NCBI GenBank assembly: GCA_039707655.1 | Contig: CM077670.1 | Coordinates: forward strand, 149,524,001 to 149,588,000 | Direction: 5' to 3' | Source of the DNA: Elymus sibiricus | Lineage: Eukaryota; Streptophyta; Magnoliopsida; Poales; Poaceae | Length of the DNA stretch: 64,000 bases | In this document: positions 33,316 to 45,969 of the stretch, piece by piece | Numbering within the stretch: position 1 is the first letter of the stretch | How the letters are laid out: each line of letters begins with the position of its first letter | Notes under the pieces: model-generated | Seen by the model: the letters and a program-made list of their open reading frames with translations, nothing else | The model's database searches: none | What the model was told of the DNA's origin: nothing | Program-made: the position numbers and the translations under genes

Positions 33316-35882
33316 ACTATAGGTGGAATAGAATGCGGTGGTAGAGATCAATAAGGGAAGTCAAAAGGAAGAAAGTCTCGCATCAACTCGGCAAATCAAC
33401 GGGCTATGGAGATGCCCATCAATCAATATCAATGCGAGGAGTAGGGATTGCCATGCAACGGATGCACTAAGAGCTATAAGTGTATGAAAGCTCAACGGAA
33501 ACTAAGTGGGTGTGCATCCAACTCCCTTGCTCATGAAGACCTCGGGCATTTGAGGAAGCCTATCATCTGAATATACAAGCCAAGTTCTATAATGAAAAAT
33601 TCCCACTAGTATATGAAAGTGACAATATAGGAGACTCTCTATATGAAGAACAAGGTGCTACTCTGAAGCACAAGTGTGGAAAAAGGATAGTAACATTGCC
33701 CCTTCTCTCTTTATCTCTCTTTTTTTTTCCTTTTTTTGTTGGGCTCTTTTTGGCCTCTCTTTTTTCTTTTATTTTTATTTTTCGTCCGGAGTCTCATCCT
33801 GACTTGTGGGGGAATCATAGTCTCCATCATCCTTTCCTCGCTGGGACAATGCTCTAATAATGATGATCATCACACTTTTATTTACTTACAACTCGATAAC
33901 TGAAACAATATGACTCTATATGACTGCCTCTGGCAGTGTACCAGGATGTTCAATGATCTAGCGTAACATGTATGATAATGATGAACGGTGGCTGTGCCAC
34001 AAATATCATGTCAGCTCTATATGATCATGCAAAGTAATATGATGATGAACACACAAGTTATGAGATGGAACGGTGGAAGTTGCATGGCAATATATCTCAG
34101 AATGGCTATGGAAATGCCATAATAGGTAGGTATGGTGGCTGTTTTGAGGAATATATAAGGAGGTTTATGAGTGATAGAGCATATCATATCATAGGGTTTG
34201 GATGCACTGGCGAAGTTTGCAGCAACTCTCGAGGTGAGAAAGGGCAATGCACGGTACCAAAGAGGCTAGCAAATTGTAGAAAGGTAGGAGTGCGTATAAT
34301 CCATGAACTCACATTAGTCATAAATAACTCACATACTTATTGTGAAAGCCAATTATCCCTCGAAGCAAAGTACAACTCGCATGCCGCTAGGGAGGAGGTT
34401 GGTAGGAGTTAACCATCGCGCACCCCCGATTATAACAGCACTCAAGGATTTCATTTCAGACATAAAAATGCTCAAACCTCCCCACCATGCCATGACCAAC
34501 ACTTACATGAGAAGTTAATAACAAGCTTTAATACCGATATTTCTACTAACCAATGATCATGAACCAATATCCTTTCATATTATGACATCAATATTATTAA
34601 GCCATACATTTCTTATTTAGTGATCTACATCAAAGTTTTTATTATACCCCCCTTGAATACCTATCCTTTTTGGACTAGTCTTATAACCTGTGCATATTGG
34701 CATTACTATTAGACTCTCAAAAATATTTAAGTGAAGCATGAGAGTGCAATCATTTCTATAAAATATAACCACCGCCGTGCTCTAAAAGATATAAGTGAAG
34801 CACTAGAGCAACTGCCTAGCTCAAAAGATATAAGTGAAGCACATAGAGTATTCTAACAAATCACGAAAAATGTGTGTCCCTGTCAAAAGGTGTGTCCAGA
34901 AAAAAATGATTGTGGCAAACTAGAAATCAAACAAAGAAAACTATGGCACAAGATGCTCCAAGTAGAACTCATATGATGTGATGAATAAAAATGTAGCTCC
35001 AAGTAAGTTACCGATAGATTGTGGACGAAAGAGGGCATGCCATCCGGGGCATCCCCAAGATTAGACGCTTGGTTCTTCCTTGAATATTACCTTGGGGTGC
35101 CTTGGGCATCCCCAAGCTTAGGGTCTTGCCATCATTATTCCTTCATCCATCGTAATCGCACCCAAAACTTGAAAACTTCAGGACACAAAACTCAACAGAA
35201 AGCTCGTGAGATCCGTTAGTATAGTAAACCAATCATCCACTTTAGGTACTGTTATAAACTCATTAATAATTGTTCTTGCATAATACCTACTGTATTCTAA
35301 CTCTTCCATGACTTATACCCCCCGATATAATCCATAGTTTCATTAAAACAAGCACACTATGCAATAAAAACAGAATCTGTCTAAACCAGAACAGTATGTA
35401 ATGACATAATATTTATCCATACTTCTATAACTCCAAAAATTCTAAAGACTTAGGAAAATGTAAACAATTTGTATTCCAATAATGTGTAAAAATTTCAGAT
35501 TTTTTTGGCGACCAGTACAGAATATAAATTCCAAGACTGGGCGCAAAACTTTCTGTTTTCAAACAGCATCAATTATACTATCATTCAAATCATCCCAAAG
35601 GCATTACTTGGCACAAACACTAATTAAAAGATAAAAACACAATCTTTACAATAGCAAATATTGTGTGAGTCAAGAAAATAAAAATTTCAATAAAGATAAA
35701 TATTGGGTAGCCTCCCAACAAGCGCTATTATTTTATGCCCCTAGCTAGGCATAATGCATAGTTTCAAGTATTGTCATCCTTCAAATTAATTCCATAGGTG
35801 GCCCTCATAATGGATTCATATGGTGGTTTAATTCTCTTCCTAGGGAAGTGTTCCATCCCTTTCTTTAATGGAAATTGAAATC
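33316..35882 (-). other. 3' non-coding internal region of C
   Basis: Collinear with 42896-45369 of E. It contains a pyrimidine-rich plus-strand tract (33705-33782), the stem-loop array (34713-34848; arms ACTCTCA/TGAGAGT and TGCTCT/AGAGCA, plus a weak CTC/GAG) and the paired PPT-like motifs at 35049-35063 (one base mutated) and 35106-35120, 57 bases apart. No credible gene. Confidence 0.7.
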
Positions 35883-36368
35883 TTATATTTCTTCTTTCAT
35901 ATCAATAATAGCACCTATTGTTCGTAGGAAAGGCCTACCAAGTATTATAGGACAAGACGGATTGCATTCAATATCAAGCACAATGAAATCCACGGGCACA
36001 TAATTCCTATTAGCAAGTATGAGCACATCATTTATTCTACCCAATGGTTTCTTAATAGTTGAATCCGCTAAATGCAAATTAAGGGAAAATGCATCCATAT
36101 CGGTGAGACCTAGCACATCACATAAAGATTTTGGTATAGTAGAGACGCTAGCACCTAGATCACACAAAGCATTACATTCATAATCCTTAATATTAACATT
36201 AACAGTAGGTTCCCATGCATCATGCAATTTCCTAGGTATAGAAACTTCCAATTCAAGCTTTTCTTCATGAGCTTTTATCATAGCTTCTACAATATGTTTA
36301 ATAAAAGCTTTATTTTTTTCATAAGCATTAGGTGAATTTATCATGTATTGCAACAGAAATACACTCAA
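35883..36368 (-). pseudogene. Protease of C
   Basis: Contains CNALCDLGASVSTIPKSLCD (active-site DLGAS), LADSTIKKPLGRINDVLI, and CPIILGRPFLRTIGAIIDM. Upstream, SPNAYEKNKAFIKHIVEAM links to gag. The frame is separated from the gag frame near 36350 by a frameshift. No RT follows it downstream before the 3' non-coding region. Confidence 0.8.
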
Positions 36369-37818
36369 TCAAAGAACAATTATCATAATTAAAGTCCTTG
36401 TAATCCAAAGTAGTGGGCACATCACTATTTAAAGTTTTGACCTCTCCAAACCCACTTTTTTCATTTTTATCATTAAGATCATCACCCTCCGAACAATTGG
36501 GACACTCTCTAGCTAAAGTTGACTCATCTCCAGTCCCTTTTTCATCAAGTTTTATATTACTAAACAAAGTTTCAATGGGTGACACACCAATCATTTTAAT
36601 ATCTTCATCATGATTATGTTAAAAATCGGGTGGAATAGCTTTTTCTAAGAACTCTCTCTTAGCTCTCAACCTAGCGGTTCTCTCTTTAATTTCATTAATG
36701 GAGACTTGGATAGGTTTAATAGACTCATTAATATCATGCTTAGGTGGCAAGGTTTAAATTTTAAGAGTTTCCACATCATGAGCAATTCTATCCATGTTCC
36801 TAGCCATATCATCAACTTTATGTACGTTTTCTTCTACCATAGCATTAAAAATCTTTTGAGAACTAATAAATTTTTTAATGTTGTTCTCAAGTTCAATAGG
36901 TATCCTATTATTATATGAATTACCATAGGAATTACCATAATTATTAGAGGGATTATCGAGAAACGGTCTAGGATCGAAATTCCCTCTATAAGCATTGTTG
37001 TTGAAATTATTTCTAGAGACAAAATTCACATCAATAGCATCATTATTTTGCTTAATAAAGGTAGATAGTGGCACATAATTAGGATCAACTTGAGCATTTT
37101 TACTAGCAAACATATTCATAACAGAATAATTTCTTCGACAGAGTTTACCTTCTTACCAGTTGGAGCTCGATCGGTGTGCTATTGAGAATAATTTCTCATC
37201 ATATTATCAATAAGCATTGTAGCCTCTCCCAATGTAATTCCATAAAGGTACCACCTGCAGCAAAGTCTAGAAGATTTCTGGAAACAAAGTTTAGTCCCGC
37301 ATAATTTTTTTGTATAATCATCCACAAGCTTAAACCATGAGTGGGACAATTTTTAATCATTTGTTTCATTCTCTCCCAAGATTGTGCAACATGTTCTTGC
37401 TCAAGTTGCTTAAAGTTCATTATTTGATTTCTAAGAGAAATAATCTTAGCGGGAGGAAAATACTTGGAAATAAAAGCATCCTTACACTTATCCCATGAAT
37501 CAATACTATTGCGAGGCAAGGATGAAAACCAAGTTTTAGCCCGATCTCTAGTGAGAAAGGAAATAATTTCAACTTTATAATATCATTATACACATCTTTT
37601 TTCTTTTGCATATCACATAATTCAACGAAAGTATTAAGATGGGATGCAGTATCCTCATTAGGATTTCCAGAAAATTGGTCTTTCATAACAAGATTTAGCA
37701 AGGCAGCATTCATATCATATGACTTGGCACTAGTGGCGGTAGGAGATATTGGAGTACTAGTAAAATAATTATTATTAGTATTTGAAAAGTCACACAACTT
37801 GGTGTTTTCTTGAGACAT
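36369..37818 (-). pseudogene. Gag of C, heavily frame-broken
   Basis: N-terminus MSQENTKLCDFSNTNNNYF (start 37818), core SLPRNSIDSWDKCKDAFI-type block at 37420-37519 and NQIMNFKQLEQEHVAQSWER; C-terminal linker at 36754-37119 rich in Asn (NNFNNNAYRGNFDPRPF) and 36369-36594. A one-base loss near 37545 and further breaks near 37190 and 36610 are evident. Homologous to E gag (45970-47458). Confidence 0.75.
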
Positions 37819-37968
37819 AGTGACAAAGCAAGAAAACGAGCAAACAAAAATATTTTTGTGCTTTTTGATTTAGAGAAGTGCGAGGAGATGAAAAAGAGAG
37901 GCAAATAAAAAGTAGAGCAAGTAGATGATAGTTTGAGTGAAGGTACTTGTAGTGATTTGATGATGTCT

Positions 37969-37985
37969 CCCCGACAACGGCCCCA
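37969..37985 (-). other. Primer binding site of C, tRNA-Asp type
   Basis: CCCCGACAACGGCCCCA on the plus strand, two mismatches from the tRNA-Asp 3' end. It lies 11 bases before the LTR start at 37997. Confidence 0.75.
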
Positions 37986-37996
37986 AAAATTCTTTC

Positions 37997-38583
37997 TGCT
38001 ACTTGTGAGTTGCGTTGGGATTTTCCCCGAAGAGGAAGGGTGAAGCAGTACAGTAGAGATAACTATTTCCCTCAGTGGAAACCAAGGTTTATCAAACCAA
38101 AAGGAGAATCACGCAAATCCTAGTGAACAACACCTGCACACACAAAAGCAAATACTTGCACCCAACGCGGGCAAGAGGGTTGTCAATCCCCTTGAACTCG
38201 TTACTTGCAAGGATCAAATCTTGTATAGGTAGATATATAAATTGCAAAGCAAAATAAAAGTAAATAAATTCCAGCAAGGTATTTTTGTTTTTTATAATAT
38301 GATTAAAGTAGACCTGGGGGCCATAGTTTTCACTAGAGGCTTCTCTCTCGAATACATAGCATACGGTGGGTAAAAAAATTATTGTTGGGCAATTGATAGA
38401 AAAGCACATAGTTATGACGTATTCATAGCAATGATCATGTATATAGGCATCACGTCCGTGACAAGTAGACCGACTCCTGCCTCCATCTACTACTATTACT
38501 TCACCAATCGACCGCTATCCAGCATGCAACTATGGTATTAAGTTCATGACAAACAAAATATCACTTTAAGCAAGATGACATGA
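37997..38583 (-). repeat. Truncated 5' LTR of C
   Basis: Begins TGCTACTTGTGAGTTGCG, matching the E LTRs at 40976 and 47713. It stops at GACATGA where the D LTR begins; CATGA (38579-38583) is the candidate target duplication of D. Confidence 0.8.
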
Positions 38584-40975
38584 TGTCAGGGCCGGTTTTC
38601 TGGGACATAAAATCCCAGCAAAAGACCCTCGTGTCATCACCAGCCCTAGGATTACTGTTCACTGGTGGACACTACCTTGTTACAGAATTCCAAACAGTTA
38701 CAAGAATTTGAGTACAAGACCATAAAGGTCCATTGAGTACCACAATGATTTCTAGTGGCGGATGACGGAAGTGACTCGTGGATCTTCAACGTAGATGGGG
38801 CTCCATTCCCGCAGGAACAACTGGCATGGATAACTCCTCTCTCTCGTGGCTGCTATCTCCGATTCCTATGTTGCGGGGGTGTCTTCGTAGCTCTCTCCTC
38901 GGAATCATGATCTTGCCAAGACAATAGCCAGGGACAAGCCAGTGAGTATGTTTGAATGTACTCGCAAACATCATGGACAAAAGATATAATAAAAGCAGGC
39001 AGAATGCATGCAAATAACTTTAAACATATCCAATAATATTATGACATGGTAAGAGTCATGTAGAGTATTATATTTGCATAGAAAATAAAGGTTAGCCATC
39101 CGATATTAGCAAAGTATAAGTAATCATGTTGTTATCAAAATTCTAAAGTTGGGTTTCAGGATATAGAACCATCCCGAAGGAATCTTAATGAAAGCGTAAG
39201 TGGAACGTCGGGCGGTAATCCTCCCGAGAATTCCAAGAAATAAAATACCAAATGGAACATCGGGAGTTAGACCTCCCAAGGATTCCAAGAAATAAAATGC
39301 AAAATGGAACATCGGGCGTTAGACCTCCCGAGGATTCCAAGAAATAGAAAAATGCCAGTCGGGTGTCTGAAGCGACGCCTCAAAGGGTCTTGAAAAGAAA
39401 TGCCAATCGGGTGTCTGCAGTGTCGCCTCGAAAGGTCTTGAAAATAAATACCACAGTCGGGCGTCTGAAGCGACACCTCATAAAGGGCTTTTAAAGAAAG
39501 TAAAAGCATGAGTATACAGGTGATAGAACCTTCCCAAGAGATACTCAGCAGCAGATATAAGAGAAAAGGGTTAGTCCATAGCATTAGTGATAATAATCAT
39601 CCATCATAATTCATGATCAACTTCTGATTGAGTTATTTCCTCTGAAGACCGACACTAAGACCGACACTTGACCCTTCCCAGACTGTAGCCCTTAACCGCG
39701 GACATGGCTATTCGAATAGGTTTTAAAACTCTGCATAGGTTGTACTCTTTACCCACAATTAAAGGATTTCTTTAGTCAACCCAAAGATGTTGACTAATTC
39801 CGATTATGGTCTTTGGGTTGAAAACACACCTGACCAGCACACACCAGATTAACTTTCCTGATGCCAGGAATCACCCAAAGCATCGTTCAAGAAAAACTCT
39901 AAGACGGGGAGGCCAACACCTCGAATAGCATGGGATCAAAAATTTAGAACGCGCACAATAACAAGGGGTGCCCCCCTCTCGGCCCAGCCGGAAACACCCA
40001 TGCCATCTAACCGGATGACTGGCATTATTCCTGGAACTGGGAAACCTTCATCGCGGCCTCTCTGTATGGTGTGTGCAGGGAAAGGGGTTAACAACTTACT
40101 GAACCGTACCCTACCTATGGCAGGGACAAGTGGCAGCATGAAACAAGTATGGGGGTTACCGAAACAAGACTCGATCTACGGCCGACTCAGGAGGTTTAAA
40201 TTTTCCTGCAGTGATTAGCACAATATATTTCCTTAGTAGTACCCAACAGGGTCACCACCTGGCATGTCCAAACATGCCATCACTGATCATTCTCGTCACA
40301 ACGAGATTTCAGTCTCACGGCCACTTTTATATGTGACAAATTCTTCCCTGCTGATTAGTCAGGACCAGCATAGGCATGTGTGGCATGGGGCAATATCCAC
40401 ATCCACATATGTTTCACGTTTCAATGAAATCAAAATATTGGCAGGGAACCACATATGCATGATCATCTATATGCAATTTCATTTGAGGTAACAAAAACAT
40501 GTTTCAAAAATTCTAGCAAGCAATCAACCAAGCAGTCATCATATCAAGTGTTCAAGATGCTTGCCTTGGGGTGTGTAGAAATGTTGATTCACTCCACAAT
40601 TTTGTAAAATGCATCTTCCCTCCATTTTTCCTATTTTCAAAATATTGCAATTATCACCTAATTTCAAACAGTACCAAAAAGTTGTTTGGAAACTTTTTAA
40701 ATAAATACTAAAATAAACTAGATGAAAAATTAGGAATGCTAGAAAGAGAATCAAATGATTTCGAGTTGTGGTTAAAAAGTTAGAGGCAGTCAAAGTTAGG
40801 GTGAAATCTGATTTTTAATTAAAGTCAATAAAGGAAAACGGTTCAGAAGGAAATGCGCTTTTGAAAGGAGAAAACGTACTCAGGGGGATTATGTTTCCAG
40901 TTAGTCGCGTGGGCATGGCCTAAGGGTCACTGATAGTGGGCCCGCCTAGCACACTGGTCAGGTTTGACAGGTCCG
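38584..40975 (-). repeat. D LTR, left segment
   Basis: Plus-strand start TGTCAGGGCCGGTTTTC, equivalent to TGTCAAGGCCGG of G. Shares with G blocks such as ACCGACACTTGACC, GGTTGTACTCTTTACCCACAA and GGGGAGGCCA. Interrupted at GTCCG (40971-40975), the target duplication of E. Confidence 0.8.
39202..39510. repeat. Short tandem repeats in the D LTR
   Basis: Three copies of a roughly 52-bp unit containing TCGGGCGGTAATCCTCCCGA (variants, from 39202), then three copies of a roughly 49-bp unit containing CAGTCGGGTGTCTGAAGCGA (from 39356). The second type is expanded in the G LTR. Confidence 0.7.
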
Positions 40976-42495
40976 TGCTACTTGTAGTCTGCGTTGGTAT
41001 TTCACCGAAGAGGAGAGGATGATGCAGTACAGTAGAGATAAGTATTTACCTTAGTTAAGAACCAAGGTTATCAATCTAGAAGGAGAACCAAGCAAGATCC
41101 AGTGAACAACACCTACACACAGAAAAGCAAACACTTGCACCCAATGTGAATAAGAGGGTTGTCAATCCTCTTAGCGGTTACTTGCAAGGATTAAGTCTGA
41201 TAGAGATAAATAGATAAAATAAAATACTAATAAAAATAAAAGTAACTAAATTGCAACAAGGTATTTTTAGGTTTTTTATATGATAAAGATAGACCCGGGG
41301 GACATAGTTTTCACTAGAGGCTTCTCTCTCGAGCACAAAAACATACGGTGTGGGTAAACAAATTACTGTTGGGCAATTGATAGAAAAGCAAATAATTATG
41401 ACGGATTCATGGAAATGATCATGTATATAGGCATCATGTCCGAGACAAGTAGATTGACTCCTGCCTGCATCTACTACTATTACTCCACTCATCGACCGCT
41501 ATCCAGCATGCATCTAGAGTATTAAGTTAATAAAAACAGAGTAACGCCTTAAGCAAGATGACATGATGTAGAGAAGCAAATTCAAGCAATATAAATAAAC
41601 CCCATCTTTTTATCCTTAATGGCAAAAATACAAATATGTGTCATGTCCCCTTCTATCACTGGGACCCATCACAAAGCACCTCTCCCATTGCAAGATAAAT
41701 CAATCTAGTAGGCCAAACCAAATCGATAGATTGGAGAGAAATACAAAGCTATATTTAATCATGCATAAAAGAGTTCAGAGAAGACTCAAATATTTCTCAT
41801 GAATAATCTGATCATAAACTCACAATTCATAGGATCACAACAAACACACCGCAAAAGAAGATTACATCGGATAGAACTCCAAGAACATCGAGGAGAACAT
41901 GGTATTGAAGGTCAAAGAGAGAGAAGAAGCCATCTAGCTACTAGCTATGGACACGTAGGTTTGTGGTAAACTACTCACACATCATTGGAAGGGCAGCAAG
42001 GTTGATGTAGAAGCCCTCCGTGATTGATTCCCCCTCCGGCAGAGTACCGGAAAAGGCCTCCAGATGGGATCGCGGAAGAACAGAGGCTTGCGGCGGCGGA
42101 AAGGTTTTCTCTTCTGGCTCTCTGATGGTTTCCCAATATTTGTGAATTTATAGAAGTGGAATTAGGTCAAACGGAGTCACGTGGGCCCCACAAGACAACA
42201 CGGGGCCGCGCCCTGTTGCCTTGTGAAGCCTCCGTGAGGCTTCTGGCCTCCTCCCAAAGCTTCCAAGGTTTCTTTGTCCAGAAAAAAATCTCCAAAAAGT
42301 TTCGTGTCATTTGGTCTTCGTTTGGTACCGATTCTCCAAAAAGCCAAAAACAAGCAGAAAACAGCAACTGGCACTGGGCACTAGCTTAATAGGTTAGTCC
42401 CAAAAATGATATATAATTGCATATAAAAACATCCAAGATTGATACTATAATAGCATGGAACAATCAAAAATTATAGATACGTTGGAGACGTATCA
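40976..42495 (-). repeat. 3' LTR of E, 1520 bp
   Basis: Plus-strand start TGCTACTTGTAGTC, end GTTGGAGACGTATCA. Minus-strand TATA box complement at 42145-42153 (TATAAATTC). It keeps about 235 bp near 41850-42085 that the right LTR has lost. Confidence 0.9.
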
Positions 42496-42513
42496 AGCAT
42501 CCCCAAGCTTAAT
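42496..42513 (-). other. Polypurine tract of E
   Basis: AATTAAGCTTGGGGATGC on the minus strand, next to the 3' LTR. Confidence 0.8.
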
Positions 42514-45369
42514 TCCTGCTCATCCTCGAGTAGGTAAATGATAAAAACAGAATTTTTGATGTGGAATGCTACCTATCATGTGTCATCATGAAATCTTTCT
42601 CTTATGGTATGAATAATAAGATCCGAATGATTCAAAGCAATAGTCTATAGTTTGATATAAAGACATTAATACTCAGGTATACTAATAAACAATCATGTCT
42701 TACAAAATAAAAATGCTAAAGAACGTTATCCCTACAAAATCATACAATCCTGTCATGCTCCATCTTTTTAACACAAAATATTTATCATGCACAACCCCGG
42801 TTTTAGCCAAGCAATTGGTTCGTACTTTTTAACGCGCTTCAACTTTTTCCACTCCCACACAATACATGAGCGCTAGCCATGGATATAGAACTATAGGTGG
42901 AATAGAATGTGGTGGTAGGGATAAATAAGGGGAAATCAAAAATAAGAAGATAGTCTCACATCAATGAGGCTAATCAACGGGCTATGGAGATGCCCATCAA
43001 TTGATGTCAATGCGAGGAGTAGGGATTGCCATGCAACGGATGCACTAAGAGCTATAAGTGTATGAAAGCTCAACATGAAAACTAAGTAGGTGTGCATCCA
43101 ACTTGCTTGCTCATGAAGACCTCGGGCATTTGAGAAAGCCCGTCATCAGAATATACAAGCCAAGTTCTATAATGAATAATTCCCACTAGTATATGAAAGT
43201 GACAAAATAGGAGACTCTCTATATGAAAAACATGGTGCTACTCTTGAAGCACAAGTGTGGAAAAGGATAGTAACATTCCCCCTTCTCTCTTTTTCTCTCA
43301 TTTTTTTCATGGCTCTTTTTCGACTCTTTTTTTTAGAACGGTCTCACGGACCTCATCCCCACTTTTTTGGGGACTCATTAGTCTCCACCATTCTTTCCTC
43401 ACTGGGACAATTCTCTAATAATGATGATCATCACATCTCTATTTACTTACAACTCAACATTACAACTCGACACTAGAACAAAAATATGACTCTATATGAA
43501 TGCCTCTAGTAGTGTACCAGGATGTGCAATGATGCTAGCGTAACATGTATAACAATGATGAACGGTGGCTGAGCCACAAATACTATGTCAGCTATGTGAT
43601 CATGCAAAGCAATATGACAATGATGATGTATGTCATAAAAACGGAACGGTGGAAGTTGCATGGCAATATATCTCGGAATGGCCAAGGAAATGCCATGATA
43701 GGTAGGTATGGTGGCTGTTTTGAGGAAGATATAAGGAGGCTTATGTGTGATAGAGCGTATCATATCATGGGGTTTGGATGCACCGGCGAAGTTTGCACCA
43801 ACTCTCGATGTGAGAAAGGGCAATGCACGGTACCGAAGAGGCTAGTAAATTGAGGAAGGGTGAGAGTGCGTATAATCCATGGACTCACATTAGTCATAAA
43901 GAACTCACATACTTATTGCGAAAATTTATTAGCCCTCGAAGCAAAGTACTACTACGCATGCCCCTAGGGGGGAGGTTGGTAGGAGTTAACCATCGCGCGC
44001 CCCCGACCGCCACACAAAGGAAGACAATCAATAATAAATCATGCTCCAACTTCTTAGCATAACGACAGATCATACGTGCATGCTTCGGGAATCACAAACC
44101 TTAACACAATTATTCTTACTAAACCACAATTATATACTAATACCTCCCACATATTACCATCTTAATATCGCAAAACTATTGCAAGGAATCAAACTTATCA
44201 TATTCAGTGATCTACATGAAAGTTTTTATTATATCCCTCTTGAATACCTACCATACCAGGACCAAATTCATAACCCGTGCATATTACCATTTCTATTCAT
44301 TAGACTCTCAAAAATATATAAGTGAAGCATGATAGTGCAACTATTTCTTTAAAATATAACCACCGCCGTGCTCTAAAAGATATAAGTGAAGCACTAGAGC
44401 AACTACCTAGCTCAAAAGATATAAGTGAAGCACATAGAGTATTCTAACAAATCACGAATAATGTGTGTCCCTCTCAAAAAGGTGTGTTCAGAAAATATGA
44501 TTGTGACAAACTAAAAAGCATACAAAAGCAAACAAACTATATCACAAGATGCTCCAAGTAAAACACATATCATGTGATGAATAAAAATATAGCTCCAAGT
44601 GAGTTACCGATAGATTGTAGACGAAAGAGGGGATGCCTTCCGGGGCATCCCCAAGCTTAGACGCTTGAGTCTTCCTTGAATATTTCCTTGGGGTGCCTTG
44701 GGCATCCCCAAGCTTAGGCTCTTGCCGCTCCTTATTCCTTTATCCATCGTAGTCTCACCCAAAACTTGAAAACTTCAGCACACAAAACTCAACAGAAACC
44801 TCGTGGGATCCGTTAGTATAACAAATAAATCTTAAACTGTAGGTACTGTTGTAAATTGATTCATATTTAATATTGGCATAATTCTACTGTACTCCAACTT
44901 CTCCATGACTCATACCCCCGATACGATCGATAGATTCATCAAAATAAGCGAACTATGCAACAAAAACAGAATCTGTCTAAAACAGAACAGTCTGTAAAGA
45001 TCTGAATTATGGTCATAGTTATGTAACTCAAAAAATTTTGAAAAATTAGTAAAACGTGGGAAATTCATATATCAATACTGTTTAAAAAATTCAGAAGGTT
45101 CTGACACTCCAGCAAAAAATAGAAATTCAAGCACTGGACGCAAAAGTTTCTGTTTTCAAACAGCATCTATCATACTATCTTCCAAATCATCCCAAAGGAA
45201 TTACTTGGCACAAAAACTAATTAAAACATAAAAATACAATCATAACAGAAGCTATAATTGTGCAAACACTCAAAAACAGAAGGTAAAAGCAAAATTTTAT
45301 TTTATTCATTGGTTTGCCTCCCAACAAGCGCTATTGTTTTATGCCCCTAGCTAGGCATAATGCATAGCT
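42514..45369 (-). other. 3' non-coding internal region of E
   Basis: 2.86 kb without credible genes. Contains a pyrimidine-rich plus-strand stretch (43280-43335), a stem-loop array (44304-44430; one arm mutated TGAGAGT to TGATAGT, the second TGCTCT/AGAGCA intact at 44379-44401) and two PPT-like motifs at 44645-44659 and 44702-44716. The first sits in a GGGGATGCC/GGCATCCCC hairpin. Confidence 0.7.
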
Positions 45370-45963
45370 TCAAGTGTTGTCATCCTTCAAGTTAATTCCA
45401 TAAGTGGCCTTCATAATGGATTCATAATGTGATTTAATTCTTTTCCTAGGGAAGTGTTCCATCCCTTTCTTTATTGGAAATTGAAATCTTATATTACCTT
45501 CTTTCATATCAATAATAGCACCAATTGTTTGAAGAAAAGGCCTACCAAGTATTATGGGGCAAGAAGGATTGCATTCAATGTCAAGAACAATAAAGTCCAC
45601 TGGCACATAATTTCTATTTGCAAGAATAAGCACATCATTTATTCTACCCAATGGCTTTTTAATAGTGGAATACGCAAGATGCAAATTAAGGGAACAAGGA
45701 TCCATGTCGGTGAGACATAGCACATCACACAAAGACTTTGGTATAGTGGAAACGCTAGCACCAAGATCACAATGAGCATTACATTCATAATCTTTAATTT
45801 TTACTTTAATAGTAGGTTCCCATTCATCTTGGAACTCTCTAGGAATTGATACTTCCAACTCAAGTTTTTCTTCATGTGCTTTCATCATGGCTTCTACGAT
45901 ATGTTTAGTGAAAGCTTTATTTTGTTCATATGCATTTGGTGAATTAATCATGCATTGCAACAC
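45370..45963 (-). pseudogene. Protease of E
   Basis: Active-site block CNAHCDLGASVSTIPKSLCD, then GRINDVLILANRNYVPVDF and CPIILGRPFLQTIGAI. The frame ends at a stop and is followed by the non-coding region; no RT. Its frame is continuous with gag upstream except for one TGA at 45970-45972 where C reads a Cys codon (LIECISV). Confidence 0.82.
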
Positions 45964-45969
45964 GGAAAT

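Larger units (their letters stand above)
33311..38583 (-). mobile_element. Element C: 5' two-thirds of a gag-protease gypsy element (Sabrina-like)
   Basis: Minus-strand order: truncated 5' LTR (37997-38583), tRNA-Asp primer site, gag, protease, 3' non-coding region continuing at 10192-10437. 33311-33315 is the target duplication of A. It is collinear with E but more broken. D entered its 5' LTR at 38583. C is the oldest layer in the window; its 3' LTR and the rest of its 5' LTR must lie outside. Confidence 0.82.

Noticed and set aside
34065..34412. Similar open frames on the plus strand in C (34065-34412) and E (43545-43853), with mirror frames on the minus strand
   Set aside because: They lie in homologous non-coding regions, so similarity follows from descent. 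Both strands are open, changes include many replacements, and no known motif is present.
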